Assembly (NCBI RefSeq): GCF_017592555.1
Contig: NZ_JAGFNS010000005.1
Span: forward strand, 290,870-354,869
Direction: 5' to 3'
Origin: Actinoplanes flavus
GTDB lineage: Bacteria > Actinomycetota > Actinomycetes > Mycobacteriales > Micromonosporaceae
Length of the DNA stretch: 64,000 nucleotides
A program made the translations under genes and the position numbers. Shown here piece after piece: positions 34,728 through 45,164 of this stretch. Each line of letters opens with the position of its first letter. Position 1 is the first letter of the stretch. The notes under the pieces are model-generated. The model searched no databases, was not told the origin of the DNA, and saw nothing but the letters and a program-made list of their open reading frames with translations.

Positions 34728-35544
34728 CGATGGCGCTCAGGTCGCGTGGCTCCGGGTCGAGGCAATCGGTCAACCGCGGTCGCCCACAGCGCACATAGGT
34801 GCCGACACCCGGATCCAGGTCGGTCCGGGTGAAATACACCCTGGCCGCCGCCGGCCACAGATTATGCGCCCGGAGATACAACCGTGTGCCCTGATACCTC
34901 GCGACGTCGACCGGCACCGGGAAGGTGACCTTGGCACGCCAGTCGAGGACGTCCGCCTCGCCCGAGGCGATCTCGGTCCCCCGCTCGTCGACGACGGACA
35001 GCAGCAGCCGGGCACCCTCCCCGCCCGCCGCCACCTCCACCGACAGGATCCACGACCCGGTCACCCGGAACTGGGTCGCCACCCAGTCACGCCGACGCAA
35101 CGGATGCGCGACGTTCTGCGCGCTGCTCGGCCAGATCTCGTGCATCCGGATCTCGTCACCCGGCTCCGGAGCGACCTTCCGCGCGCTGCTCGGCCCGATC
35201 TCGTGCCCCCGGACCCCGTCACCCGGCTTCGTGCTCCCGTAGAACGGATTCAACGCCATCCCCGAGATCGCCAGAAGGACCGACGCCACCGCGCCGGCGA
35301 TCCAACGGCGCGGCGCCAGCCACACGGTCAGCGCCGTCGCCCCGGTCGCGACGAGCACGACCACCAGGTTCCACAGCTTCGCCGGCTCGTCCTGCTCCGC
35401 CACGAAGACACCGAGGAGCCCGAACGCCCCCATCGCCGCGGTGACGACGGCCGGCGTCCGCGACCGCCGGCCGGCCTCCGGAGCGGGACCGGGCTCGGTG
35501 GGCCTCTCGGCGACAGCACCTCGACCTGCCATGAGTGAATCCAT
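34711..35544 (-). CDS. Membrane protein of unknown function with internal duplication
   Basis: 277 residues: Pro/Arg-rich cytosolic N-tail, three hydrophobic segments (PAVVTAAMGAFGLLGVFVA, LWNLVVVLVATGATALTVWLA, IAGAVASVLLAISGMAL), then an exported domain with a jelly-roll look (WILSVEVAAGGEGARLLLSVVDERGTEIASG). Just after the last helix a 21-residue unit is repeated in tandem (HEIGPSSARKVA... HEIWPSSAQNVA...). ATG at 35544 or 35532 could start it; neither has a strong RBS. No family was recognised. Confidence 0.6.
   Translation of the reverse strand: MDSLMAGRGAVAERPTEPGPAPEAGRRSRTPAVVTAAMGAFGLLGVFVAEQDEPAKLWNLVVVLVATGATALTVWLAPRRWIAGAVASVLLAISGMALNPFYGSTKPGDGVRGHEIGPSSARKVAPEPGDEIRMHEIWPSSAQNVAHPLRRRDWVATQFRVTGSWILSVEVAAGGEGARLLLSVVDERGTEIASGEADVLDWRAKVTFPVPVDVARYQGTRLYLRAHNLWPAAARVYFTRTDLDPGVGTYVRCGRPRLTDCLDPEPRDLSAIVIGRR
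35108..35233. repeat. 63-bp tandem duplication, in frame
   Basis: Two adjacent copies start GCGAC(G/C)TTC at 35108 and 35171, diverged at about ten positions. They encode the duplicated 21 residues of the membrane protein above. Confidence 0.8.
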
Positions 35545-35670
35545 GCCCGACGATCGAGGTCATCAAGGCCCGCGGTCGTTGATCCGACAGCCGACACCGT
35601 CGTGGCCGTTCATCGCCCTCCGCGACCACGCGAAGCCGAGCCGACCCTCTCCGCGGCCCAGCCCTCGGTC

Positions 35671-36160
35671 TCCTTCCTGGCTCTCCCGGTTCGCTCCAGC
35701 CTTCCTCGTGGCTCTCCCGGTTCGTGTCGGCTTTCTTCGTGGCTCTCCCGGTTCGTGTCGGCTTTCTTCGTGGCTTTGCCGGTTCGCGTCGGTCTGTTCC
35801 GTGGCTTTCCCGGCTTGCGCCGACCTTCCTCGTGGCTCTCCCGGTTCGCCCCGGCCTTCCTCGTGGTTCTCCCGGTTCGTGTCGGCTTTCTTCGTGGCTT
35901 TGCCGGTTCGCGTCGGTCTGCTCGGTGGTTTTCCCGGCTTGGGCCGACCTTCCTCGTGGCTCTCCCGGTTCGTGTCGGCCTTCTTCGTGGCTTTGCCGGT
36001 TTGTCGGTCTGCTCGGTGGCTTTCTCCGCTTGCGTCGGCCTTCTTCGTGCCTTTGTCGGTTTGCGCCGATCTCAGTGATTTTCCCGGTTCATGTCGGTTT
36101 TGTTCGTGGCTCTCTCGGCTTGCGTCGGCCTCTTCGTGGCTCGCCCCGCCCGCGCTGGCC
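35671..36160. repeat. 31-bp minisatellite, about 16 copies
   Basis: Imperfect head-to-tail units of consensus CGTGGCTCTCCCGGTTCGTGTCGGCTTTCTT, counted 16 times by reading CGTGGCT or a variant (the consensus is described here by its segments CGTGGCT, CCGGTTCGTGTCGG and CTTTCTT). Some units alternate CTCTCCCGG and TTTGCCGG, hinting at a higher-order 62-bp or longer period. Because 31 is not a multiple of three, successive copies rotate the frame, yet no stop arises on several frames. No convincing gene covers 35545-36415; the array occupies most of that 870-bp gap, with short CGGCATCCGGCAT repeats at 36250-36370. Confidence 0.9.
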
Positions 36161-36415
36161 GGAAAGGCGGCACACGGCGGCGGAACGATTGGCTCGAGCA
36201 TGTCGGCGGAGATGGGCGACCGTCCCGCCGGTACCTCGGTGACGACACCTCGGCATGCGGCGTCGTGAGGCGTTACCTCGGTATGCGGCGTCTGGGGCCT
36301 TGACTCGGCATCCGGCGTTCTGCCGCGCCCGGCATCCGGCATCCGGCATCCTGCCGCACCGGCCCGGCGCGTTACCGCGTTGATCCGGCAGACGCGGCTT
36401 CGGTAGGTTCCGGGC

Positions 36416-36931
36416 ATGCGGATGGGTGATCTCGCGGGCGCGATGGTGCGGCTGCGACCGGCGACCCGGGACGACATCGCGGCGCTCGCCCGAATCCGGG
36501 CGGCACCCGAGGTGTACCAGCGGTGGGGCGGCGACGACGACCTGACCGCCACCGTCGCCGAGGGCCTCGCCGATCCCGACACACGAGTGCTGGTCATCCT
36601 GTACGAGGACCGCATCGTCGGCGCCATCCAATGGAGCGAGGAGGCGGACCCCGACTACCGGCACGCCGGTATCGACATCTACCTCAGCCCCGAGGTGCAC
36701 GGCCTCGGACTGGGCGCCGACGCGGTCCGTACCGTCGCCCGGCATCTCATCGACGACCTCGGCCACCACCGCCTGGTGATCGATCCCGCCGCCGACAACC
36801 ACGCGGCGATCCGCTGCTACGCCAAGGTCGGCTTCCGCCCGGTCGGCGTCATGCGCCGCTACGAGCGAGGCCCGGACGGCACCTGGCACGACGGCCTCCT
36901 GATGGACCTCCTCGCCGGCGAGCTGACGTGA
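36416..36931 (+). CDS. GNAT-family N-acetyltransferase
   Basis: 171 residues. The acetyl-CoA fold is evident: VRLRPATRDDIAALARIRAAPEVYQRWGG, a central strand VLVILYEDRIVGAIQWSEE, the pyrophosphate loop region SPEVHGLGLGADAVRTVARHL (QxxGxG/A variant HGLGLGA), then NHAAIRCYAKVGFRPVGVMRRYE. The arrangement is close to AAC(6')- or RimJ-like acetyltransferases, but the substrate cannot be inferred. It stands alone between two repeat-rich gaps. An alternative ATG lies two codons downstream (36422). Confidence 0.85.
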   Translation: MRMGDLAGAMVRLRPATRDDIAALARIRAAPEVYQRWGGDDDLTATVAEGLADPDTRVLVILYEDRIVGAIQWSEEADPDYRHAGIDIYLSPEVHGLGLGADAVRTVARHLIDDLGHHRLVIDPAADNHAAIRCYAKVGFRPVGVMRRYERGPDGTWHDGLLMDLLAGELT

Positions 36932-37019
36932 ACAGCCGCAATCCCCTCTGAGCCCAGAACCACCAACGATGGTCCCCCCGGAACCACAAGGATCAGGACT
37001 CCGCGTCTTCGTCTGCGCC

Positions 37020-37090
37020 TTTGTGCCTGCGCCCCCGTGTGTCTTTGTGCCCGCGCCCCGCGTGTCTTTGTGCCTGCGCCTGCGCCGGGC
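37020..37090. repeat. 23-bp tandem repeat, 3 copies
   Basis: TTTGTGCC(T/C)GCGCC... units start at 37020, 37044 and 37067. The surrounding gap 36932-37389 holds no gene I can support; its right half is relatively AT-rich and may carry the promoter of the next reading frame. Confidence 0.7.
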
Positions 37091-37389
37091 CGGGTCCGCG
37101 GCAAGTGCGGCCGCCTCTCCTTTTGAATCTCGTCATTACCGGACAAATTGCGCTTGATCTTGGTGAATCGTCGAACGTGGTCCGGGACGTGTCTGTCGGC
37201 ATGGTCATATTCGGCAGTGTGCTTCGGTGTCGGATGTCGATGGATGTGACGGACTTCGGCAATCCTGTAGTGCGACGTGCGCGAGATCTTCCGGCATGCG
37301 TCGATTTGCCGTTACAAAGTAGCGGAAGCCAGGTTGGCATGATCGACTTCTTACACTTCTAAGCCGCGCTTCGGGAGAATTATCGTGTG

Positions 37390-38817
37390 ATGCAGCAATC
37401 GTTGTTCGGAAGGGCGGAAATCGCCGGGATGCGCGATCGCTCCGCGTCGCGAAAATATTCTGCCGCCCGCGACGAATTCCGTCGTGAACACGAGCGGCAC
37501 CGCGCATGGGGTCTTCGGCGCCGCCATGCCGAGAAGCTGCTCCGCGCCCGCCACGGCGACCGCACGCCACCGACCAGAGCTGCCGCCAGCGTTGTTTCGG
37601 CCTGTTCGGCAGCACCCACCTCCCGACCGCGATCCGGCGTCGCGCGGCGTGAGGCCCCGCCGGTTGCGGCAAGCTGTGAAGTTTCCGCTGCCCCGCCGGC
37701 CACAGGGGGTTTGGAGATGTTCGCTGCTCCGCCGGTCGCGCCGGTGGTGCCGGTTCCGCCGCTTGCGCCAGCCGTGCCGGTTCCGCCTCTCGTGCCGGGC
37801 GTGCCGGTTCCGTCCCTTGCGCCAGCTGTGCCGGCTCCGCACCTCGCGCCAGCCGTGCCGGTCCCGTCCCTCGCGCCAGACGTGCCAGCCGTGCCGGGCG
37901 TGCCGGGCGTGCCGGGCGTGTCGGTCCCGCCGGTCGTGCCGGTCGCGGTCGTGCCGGTTGTGCCGACCTTCTGGCTCCTGCGAGTCGTGCCGCTCCCGGT
38001 AGCCGCGAAAGTCTCGCTGGTTCCGGCGGCTTCGGAAGCGGCAACCGGCCACCGGGCAACAGGTGCTTCATGGGTGGTGGTATCGGCTGGGCAAGCAACG
38101 TCGGTACCGAGGCCATCGGTTGCTCCGGGATTGTCCGCTGGTTCGGCGGCTGTAGTTGTTCCGTGTGGGTCAGCTGTCTCAGCACCTGTGCCGACGCCGC
38201 AAGTGTTGCCTGCGCCAGTGGCTGAGGCCCTTCCGGAGGCGTCGGCCGGCTTGGGCGGTCGGGTCGCTCCGGAAGTGTCGGCCACTCGCCCGGTGGTGGC
38301 AGCCCTCGAAGTGTCAGCTGTCGCGGGAGCCGAGGCGGTTTCAGTATTGTCAGCTTCTCCCGGAGTTGCTGCCCTTTTCAAAACCGCAAGCTTTTCGGTG
38401 GTAGGCATCCCGGAACGTCGGCTATTGCGGCGGTTGTGGTGGTTCCGCGATTTGTGGTGGCACGGCAAAGTTTCAGTCCCTCCTCGGGATCTGGCCTTTG
38501 TGCCTCTGTTTCGTGTGCCAATGCGAAGAATGGCGACGGAGCGTGGTCGGAGGGGCCGTGACGGCGAAGACCGGGAAGATGGTCCGCGACGGAGGGTGCG
38601 ATTGGCGCCGTCCGGGTCGGCGCGTGCTGGTGCGGCACCCGCGGCCTGGGCCATCGGCCGCAATCCGGCCGTGACCAGGCCGTCTCTGCCGTGCGCTGGT
38701 TCTGCGACGGCACCCGGATCAAGCAACTCGCGCTGTTTCGCCTTCAAAGCAGGGGCCTCGGGCGTGCTCGAGTTCGACAGCGCCGAAGTGCCGCTGGAGA
38801 GTTCGAACAGGAGCTGA
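37390..38817 (+). CDS. Putative repetitive Val/Pro-rich protein with a basic N-terminal domain
   Basis: A 475-residue frame, not recognised. The first ~55 residues (MQQSLFGRAEIAGMRDRSAS...RDEFRREHERHRAWGLRRRHAEKLL) look like a real charged helical domain, and GGGAGA precedes the ATG. Then come five 9-residue units of the type PVPPLAPAV (37747-37900, 27-bp DNA repeat kept in frame), PGVPGVPGV runs, a long Ala/Val/Pro-rich region and a basic C-terminus. It lacks a signal peptide or membrane helix. In-frame repeats and a plausible start favour coding, but low complexity and an equally long opposite-strand frame make this uncertain. Confidence 0.4.
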   Translation: MQQSLFGRAEIAGMRDRSASRKYSAARDEFRREHERHRAWGLRRRHAEKLLRARHGDRTPPTRAAASVVSACSAAPTSRPRSGVARREAPPVAASCEVSAAPPATGGLEMFAAPPVAPVVPVPPLAPAVPVPPLVPGVPVPSLAPAVPAPHLAPAVPVPSLAPDVPAVPGVPGVPGVSVPPVVPVAVVPVVPTFWLLRVVPLPVAAKVSLVPAASEAATGHRATGASWVVVSAGQATSVPRPSVAPGLSAGSAAVVVPCGSAVSAPVPTPQVLPAPVAEALPEASAGLGGRVAPEVSATRPVVAALEVSAVAGAEAVSVLSASPGVAALFKTASFSVVGIPERRLLRRLWWFRDLWWHGKVSVPPRDLAFVPLFRVPMRRMATERGRRGRDGEDREDGPRRRVRLAPSGSARAGAAPAAWAIGRNPAVTRPSLPCAGSATAPGSSNSRCFAFKAGASGVLEFDSAEVPLESSNRS

Positions 38818-39012
38818 TCACCTTCGTCGCCGTAGCGGGAAACTCGGTGACCAGTGTGGACGACAGCACCCAGGAGACGGGTTGTGGGCTCCGGGCCCGG
38901 ATCGATCCGCCCAGCGCGGGCACCGGGTTTCCATCCACGACGTCGGGGACCTCCGAGGCGAGGCGGGTCCACGCTAACGGTGGCCGAATCGGCCGGCCCC
39001 GTGACAAAGGGT

Positions 39013-39597
39013 CGCCGCGTGGCCCGGGGAGTTGGGCCTGGCGGCGTGGGAGTGCAGTGCGGCTTGGGGAAGGCGGGCCGGGTGGCGTGGGAGCGTCGCG
39101 TGGCTTGGGAAGGCGGGCCGGGCGGCGGGGAGTGCCGTGTGGCTTGGGGAAGGCGGGCCGGGCGGGCTGGGAGCGTCACGTGGTCTGGGGGAAGGCGGGC
39201 CGGGCGGGGTGGGAGTGCCGTGCGGCCAGGAGGAGGGCGGGCTAAGCGGCGTGGGAGTGCTGCATGGTCAGGGAACTGTGGGCCGGGCGCCTGGGACTGT
39301 CGCGTGGCTTGGAAAAGGGTCCGGCCGGGCGGCGTGGGTCTGTCGCGTGGCTTGGGGGAAGGCGGCCGGGCGGCGTGGGACTGTCGCGTGGTCTGGGGGA
39401 CGGCGGGCCGGGCGGTGTCGGAGTGCTGTGCGGCCTGGGGGACGGTGGGCCGGGCGGCGTGGGAGCGTTGCGTGGCCTGGGGGAGTTTGGGTCGGAGGGC
39501 GTGGGGCTGGCGCTTGGCTGGGGGAAGCGGGCCCGGGGTGTGGGAGTGCCGCGCGGCCCGGGGAAGGGCAGGCCGCGCGGCGTGAAGTGGGCCGGGA
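39013..39597. repeat. ~41-bp minisatellite, about 14 copies, abutting the xylanase stop
   Basis: Units of 40-43 bp share GGGCCGGGCGGCGTGGGAG, then TGCCG(T/C)G(T/C)GGC, then TTGGGGAAGGC. Some copies carry GGGACTGTCGCG in the middle, so at least two subtypes alternate. The array ends 1-2 bases before the stop codon of the minus-strand xylanase gene at 39599 and would form its 3' untranslated region. No gene is supported between 38818 and 39598. Confidence 0.9.
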
Positions 39598-39598
39598 G

Positions 39599-41044
<1,446 letters not shown>

Positions 41045-41083
41045 TCAACCGGTTCAGTCGATGAATCGCCAGGCAGTCGCTCC

Positions 41084-41094
41084 CGAAACTTTCG
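41084..41094. promoter_or_regulatory. Xylanase operator CGAAACTTTCG
   Basis: CGAAA-C-TTTCG, extended to CCGAAACTTTCGG, equals the palindrome reported upstream of Streptomyces xylanase genes. It is 121 bp upstream of the xylanase start and only 6 bp beyond the stop codon of the HPr gene, which leaves room for the xylanase promoter. Confidence 0.65.
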
Positions 41095-41099
41095 GAAGA

Positions 41100-41360
41100 T
41101 CACTCAGAGGAGAGTAGGGCGGCGGCGACCGCCCGGGCCGCCGCCGCGGCGTCCTCCCCGGTGGCGCGCACGACGGCCGTGGCGCCCGTGTCCGCGCCCA
41201 GCGCCATCAGCCGCAGCGCGCTGCGGGCGCTCGCGGACCGCTCGCCCACCCGTACCTCGATCTGGGCTTGAAAGGACGCCGCGGCCCGGACCACCGCGCC
41301 CGCCGGGCGGGCGTGCAACGCGGCCGGAAGGACCACCGGGATCTCAAAATTTTCCGACAT
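41100..41360 (-). CDS. HPr-like PTS phosphocarrier of the dihydroxyacetone kinase
   Basis: An 86-residue HPr: VVLPAALHARPAGAVVRAA contains the phosphorylatable histidine (about residue 16), followed by the ARSALRLMALGA helix where the regulatory serine of HPr sits. It overlaps the end of dhaM by 17 bp on the same strand. In E. coli DhaM the IIA, HPr and EI-like domains are fused; here HPr and IIA are separate coupled genes, so this protein most likely passes phosphate from enzyme I to DhaM. No enzyme I gene is in this window. Confidence 0.82.
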   Translation of the reverse strand: MSENFEIPVVLPAALHARPAGAVVRAAASFQAQIEVRVGERSASARSALRLMALGADTGATAVVRATGEDAAAAARAVAAALLSSE

Positions 41361-41730
41361 CGCGGGCCTCCCGGGCGGCGTCGGCGACCGTCGCGAGATC
41401 GGCGCCGGTCGAGGCGAGGACCGCGGCGGCCACCGCGCCCTCGACGAACGGGGCGTCGACGAGCAGCGGGCCGTCCGGCAGCTCGGCCAGCACGGCCCGG
41501 GTGGTCAGGACGGCGCTGCCCAGATCGGCGAGGATCAGCACCCCGGCCCCGGCGTCGGCGCGGGCGATCGCCGCCTCGATCAGGCCGGCGCTGGTGCCCA
41601 GGCCGCCGTCGTCGGTGCCGCCGGCCGGCTCCACCCGGACGTCGGCGCCGGCCACCTGGGTGAGCAGATCGCGGACGCCGGACGCCAGCGACGAACTGTG
41701 TGAGACGAGCACGATCCCCACGTACGCCAT
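41344..41730 (-). CDS. dhaM: PTS-dependent dihydroxyacetone kinase phosphotransferase DhaM (IIA domain)
   Basis: 128 residues, a mannose-class EIIA fold. VGIVLVSHSSSLASGVRDLLTQVAG carries the phosphorylated histidine (about residue 11); GLGTSAGLIEAAIARADAGAGVLILADLGSAVLTT is typical of DhaM. It re-phosphorylates ADP held tightly by DhaL. It lacks the HPr and EI-like domains of E. coli DhaM; the HPr function is encoded by the overlapping next gene. Divergent from dhaK-dhaL across a 108-bp region. Confidence 0.87.
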   Translation of the reverse strand: MAYVGIVLVSHSSSLASGVRDLLTQVAGADVRVEPAGGTDDGGLGTSAGLIEAAIARADAGAGVLILADLGSAVLTTRAVLAELPDGPLLVDAPFVEGAVAAAVLASTGADLATVADAAREARDVGKF

Positions 41731-41775
41731 GGATCCCGATGGTAGTCACCGAAAGCCTTGGCCGAATCGCCCAGC

Positions 41776-41819
41776 GCGACCATGCTGTGGGGAGCGGGGC
41801 GCGACCATGCTGTGGGGAA
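41776..41819. repeat. 18-bp direct repeat in the dha divergent promoter region
   Basis: GCGACCATGCTGTGGGGA occurs at 41776 and 41801, exactly 25 bp apart, between dhaM and dhaK. Spacing of about 2.4 helical turns and location suggest regulator binding, or a small duplication; nothing else supports either. Confidence 0.6.
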
Positions 41820-41838
41820 CGAGGCAAAGGAGCCGGCC

Positions 41839-42837
41839 GTGAAGAAGTTCATCAACGATCCCGCCGACGTCGTCGCCGAGGCGCTCGCCGGCCTCGCCGC
41901 CGCCCACCCCGAGCTGCGTGTGGACGTGACCGAGCGGTACGTGGCCCGGGCGAGCGCGCCCCGCCCCGGCAAGGTGGCGCTGGTGTCCGGCGGCGGTTCC
42001 GGGCACGAACCGCTGCACGGCGGTTTCGTGGGCCCCGGGATGCTCGACGCCGCCTGCCCGGGCGAGGTCTTCACCTCACCGGTCCCCGATCAGATCCTGG
42101 CCGCCACCAAGGCCGTCGACGGCGGCGCCGGGGTGGTCCACATCGTGAAGAACTACACCGGTGACGTGATGAACTTCCAGCTCGCCGCGGAACTCGCCGC
42201 CGACGAGGGGATCACCGTCGAAACCGTTCTGGTCGACGACGACGTGGCGGTGGAGAATTCGACGTGGACGGCCGGCCGCCGCGGCACCGGCGCCACCCTG
42301 CTGGTCGAGAAGATCGCCGGGGCGCTCGCCGAGGAGGGCGCCAAGCTGGGCGAGGTGGCCGCCGTCGGCCGCGAGGTCAACGCCGCCTCGGCCTCCTTCG
42401 CCTACGCGCTGACCGCGTGCACCACGCCGGCCGCCGGACGGCCCGGCTTCGACCTGCCGGACGACGAGATCGAGGTCGGCGTCGGCATCCACGGTGAGCC
42501 CGGCCGCCGGCGGGAGAAGCTGCGCCCGGCCCGCGAGCTGGTCCGGTCCGCTGTGGACGCCCTACTCGATGCCAAACCACTGAACCCCGGCGATCGTACG
42601 CTCGTGCTGGTCAACGGCCTGGGCGCGACCCCGTTGCTGGAGCAGTACCTGGTCTTCGGCGAGGTCGCCACGGTGCTCGCCGAACGGGGCCTGGAGATCA
42701 GCCGCCGCCTGGTCGGCAACTATGTGACCAGCCTCGACATGGCCGGCCTGTCGATCACCGTGGCCCGGCTGACCGACGAGATGATCCGGCTGTGGGACGC
42801 CCCCGTCCGTACCCCCGGGTTGCGCTGGGGAGTCTGA
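41839..42837 (+). CDS. dhaK: Dihydroxyacetone kinase subunit DhaK
   Basis: 332 residues binding dihydroxyacetone covalently. [26 protein letters not shown] opens the protein; [36 protein letters not shown] forms the substrate pocket, and the histidine in [14 protein letters not shown] (about residue 218) is the hemiaminal-forming residue. [16 protein letters not shown] is also conserved. GTG at 41839 has AAAGGAG six bases upstream; the longer reading crosses the direct repeat and has no homology. dhaL follows after one base. Confidence 0.92.
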   Translation: MKKFINDPADVVAEALAGLAAAHPELRVDVTERYVARASAPRPGKVALVSGGGSGHEPLHGGFVGPGMLDAACPGEVFTSPVPDQILAATKAVDGGAGVVHIVKNYTGDVMNFQLAAELAADEGITVETVLVDDDVAVENSTWTAGRRGTGATLLVEKIAGALAEEGAKLGEVAAVGREVNAASASFAYALTACTTPAAGRPGFDLPDDEIEVGVGIHGEPGRRREKLRPARELVRSAVDALLDAKPLNPGDRTLVLVNGLGATPLLEQYLVFGEVATVLAERGLEISRRLVGNYVTSLDMAGLSITVARLTDEMIRLWDAPVRTPGLRWGV

Positions 42838-42838
42838 C

Positions 42839-43483
42839 ATGGACACCACCCACCTGGATGTCGCCCTGGCCGTCGCCTGGCTGCGCGCGGCCGCCGCGTC
42901 GGTGACCGCCGAGACCGACCAGTTGACCCGCCTGGACGCGGCGATCGGCGACGGTGACCACGGGGTGAACCTGGCCCGCGGCTTCACGGCCGTGGCCGCC
43001 ACCCTGGACGGCGGCGGGTTCACCGCGGTCGGCGACGTCTTCGTCCGGGCCGGCGCGACCCTGATCGCCAAGGTCGGCGGCGCGTCCGGCCCGCTGTACG
43101 GCACCGCCTTCCGGGCCGTCGGCAAGGCGCTGCCGCCCGGCGCCGCTTCGGCCGACCTCGCCGACCTGGCCACCGCCCTGCACGCCGGGCTGGACGCGGT
43201 CCGCAAGCTGGGCGGCGCCGAACCGGGGGACAAGACGATCGTGGACGCGTTCCGCCCGGCGCTGGACGCCTTCGAGGAGGCGGTGGCCGGTGGCGCGGCC
43301 CTGCCCGAGGCGGCGGCGTCGGCGGCCCGGGCGGCCGGTGAGGGGGCCCGCGCCACGGCGCCCTTGACCGCGCGCAAGGGGCGGGCGTCCTACCTGGGCG
43401 AGCGCAGCGCCGGCCACCAGGACCCGGGAGCCACCTCCACCTGGCTGATCTTCCAGGCGCTGGCGGACGTGACCGCGCCCTGA
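42839..43483 (+). CDS. dhaL: Dihydroxyacetone kinase ADP-binding subunit DhaL
   Basis: 214 residues. [21 protein letters not shown] holds the aspartates that bind two Mg ions and the nucleotide; [19 protein letters not shown] and the C-terminal [23 protein letters not shown] cap the site. In PTS-type kinases ADP stays bound and is recharged by DhaM. It transfers phosphate to dihydroxyacetone on DhaK, feeding glycolysis with DHAP. It completes the kinase with dhaK upstream and divergent dhaM/HPr. Confidence 0.92.
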   Translation: MDTTHLDVALAVAWLRAAAASVTAETDQLTRLDAAIGDGDHGVNLARGFTAVAATLDGGGFTAVGDVFVRAGATLIAKVGGASGPLYGTAFRAVGKALPPGAASADLADLATALHAGLDAVRKLGGAEPGDKTIVDAFRPALDAFEEAVAGGAALPEAAASAARAAGEGARATAPLTARKGRASYLGERSAGHQDPGATSTWLIFQALADVTAP

Positions 43484-43556
43484 GATCCCAGCGGCCTCAC
43501 CTGTCAATCGGGTGGAGTTGACACCGGTGTGGCCTTTTCGGCTCCAGACTACGGAG

Positions 43557-45125
43557 GTGGGGCTGAGTGGGATCTTCGAGGACCGGTCGCTGCGTGCCAA
43601 GATCGGCATCGCGGTGATGATCGCCACGCTGAGCGGCATCCTGGTCGGCGGCCTGGCGGTGAAGACGATTCACGACCTGAACGAGGACGGCGCCGCGGCG
43701 CAACGGCGGTCCCTGGCCATCGCCGCGGCGATCAGCTCGTACAGCACGAACGTCGAGGCGATGAGCGGAAGCGTCACGGCGCTCCAGCTCTACCCCCACC
43801 TCGCCGCGCGGATCCAGGAGGAGATGGCGGCGCACCAGGAGGCGGTCGACGCCGCCCTCGCCACGCTCAACACCCACCTGTCCGGCGACGACAAGGTCGC
43901 CAAGGCCGCCGGCGACTGGGCGGAGTTCCTGGCCTTCATCAGCGGGTACGGCGGTGGCGGGTCGGCCGCGGAACGTGCGGCGGCGCTCAAGAAGTACGAC
44001 GACCTGCGCACCGCACTCGCCGTCGACCAGGCCGCCCTCCAACAGCGCGGGACGGAGATGGCGGAGCAGAGCATCCGTGACGCGGAGGCCGACGGCACGC
44101 GGGCCGCGTGGACGGTCGGCATCGTGCTGGCGATCGGCGTCCTGCTCAGCCTTCTCGTCGGATTCCAGGTCGCGGCCCGGGTCGGCAAGACCGTCCAGGC
44201 CGTCTCCCGGCTGGCGGACAGGCTGGCCGAGGGCGATCTCACCGGCACCTCCGGGGTGCGCAGCCGGGACGAGATCGGCCGGATGGCGGCGTCGCTGGAC
44301 GAGGCCGTGGGCCGGCTCCGCGCCGACGTCGTGCAACTGGCCGGCAGCGCGACCACCCTGCAGGGCGCGGCGGGCCGGCTCAGCTCGGTCTCCGGGGCGG
44401 TCAACGCGGCCGCCAGCGAGGCGTCCAACCAGGCCGGCACGGTCGCCGCCGCCGCCGACACGGTGTCGCACAACCTCCAGGTCGTCTCGGCCGGGTCCCA
44501 GGAGATGGGTTCGGCGATCCGCGACATCAGCGTCTCCACCTCGGAGGCGACCGAGGTGGCCGCGCAGGCGGTCCGGGTGGCCTCGGACACCAACGCGATC
44601 GTGGCCCGGCTCGGCGCGTCGTCCGAGGAGATCGCCACCGTGGTCAAGGTGATCACCAGCATCGCCGAGCAGACCAACCTGCTGGCGCTGAACGCGACCA
44701 TCGAGGCGGCCCGGGCCGGCGAGGTGGGCAAGGGCTTCGCGGTGGTCGCGGGCGAGGTGAAGGACCTGGCCCAGGAGACGGCCAAGGCGACCGAGGACAT
44801 CTCCCAGCGGGTGCAGGCCATCCAGGCCGACACCAGCGGGGCGGTCACCGCGATCGGCGAGATCTCCGAGATCATCGAGCGGATCAACGGCATCCAGCTG
44901 GCCATCGCCTCGGCGGTCGAGGAGCAGACCGCCACCACCCAGGAGATGAACCGGACCCTCACCGAGGCGGCCAGCGGCGCCGGCGACATCGCCGAGACCA
45001 TCGGTACGGTCTCCGCCGCGACCCGCCGTACCACCGACACCGTGGGCGAGACCCAGACCGCGGCCGAGGACCTGACCGCCACGGCGTCCCAGTTGCAGGC
45101 CGTGGTCTCGCGTTTCCGCTACTGA
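43557..45125 (+). CDS. Methyl-accepting chemotaxis protein
   Basis: About 522 residues. Membrane helix 1 ([22 protein letters not shown]), a ~150-residue four-helix-bundle-like sensor with few conserved residues, helix 2 ([19 protein letters not shown]), a HAMP linker ([36 protein letters not shown]) and the signalling hairpin with its tip [47 protein letters not shown]. It would signal to CheA/CheW, absent here. The start is uncertain: GTG 43557 or GTG 43512 are both possible and neither has ideal RBS spacing. Motile spores of some Micromonosporaceae would use such receptors. Confidence 0.88.
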   Translation: MGLSGIFEDRSLRAKIGIAVMIATLSGILVGGLAVKTIHDLNEDGAAAQRRSLAIAAAISSYSTNVEAMSGSVTALQLYPHLAARIQEEMAAHQEAVDAALATLNTHLSGDDKVAKAAGDWAEFLAFISGYGGGGSAAERAAALKKYDDLRTALAVDQAALQQRGTEMAEQSIRDAEADGTRAAWTVGIVLAIGVLLSLLVGFQVAARVGKTVQAVSRLADRLAEGDLTGTSGVRSRDEIGRMAASLDEAVGRLRADVVQLAGSATTLQGAAGRLSSVSGAVNAAASEASNQAGTVAAAADTVSHNLQVVSAGSQEMGSAIRDISVSTSEATEVAAQAVRVASDTNAIVARLGASSEEIATVVKVITSIAEQTNLLALNATIEAARAGEVGKGFAVVAGEVKDLAQETAKATEDISQRVQAIQADTSGAVTAIGEISEIIERINGIQLAIASAVEEQTATTQEMNRTLTEAASGAGDIAETIGTVSAATRRTTDTVGETQTAAEDLTATASQLQAVVSRFRY

Positions 45126-45164
45126 CATCTGGTGCGCGCCCGCACGAGCTGACACTGTGGGGAC

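Noticed and set aside
35671..36160. CRISPR array
   Set aside because: Units are contiguous with no unique spacers, and no cas genes are present.
35563..36627. Minus-strand frame with ATKKADTNRESHEEG-type repeats
   Set aside because: The 31-bp unit rotates the frame each copy, so the repeated peptide arises in every frame and is not evidence of coding.
43518..43547. TTGACA as a promoter before the chemoreceptor
   Set aside because: No -10-like hexamer at 16-18 bp spacing.
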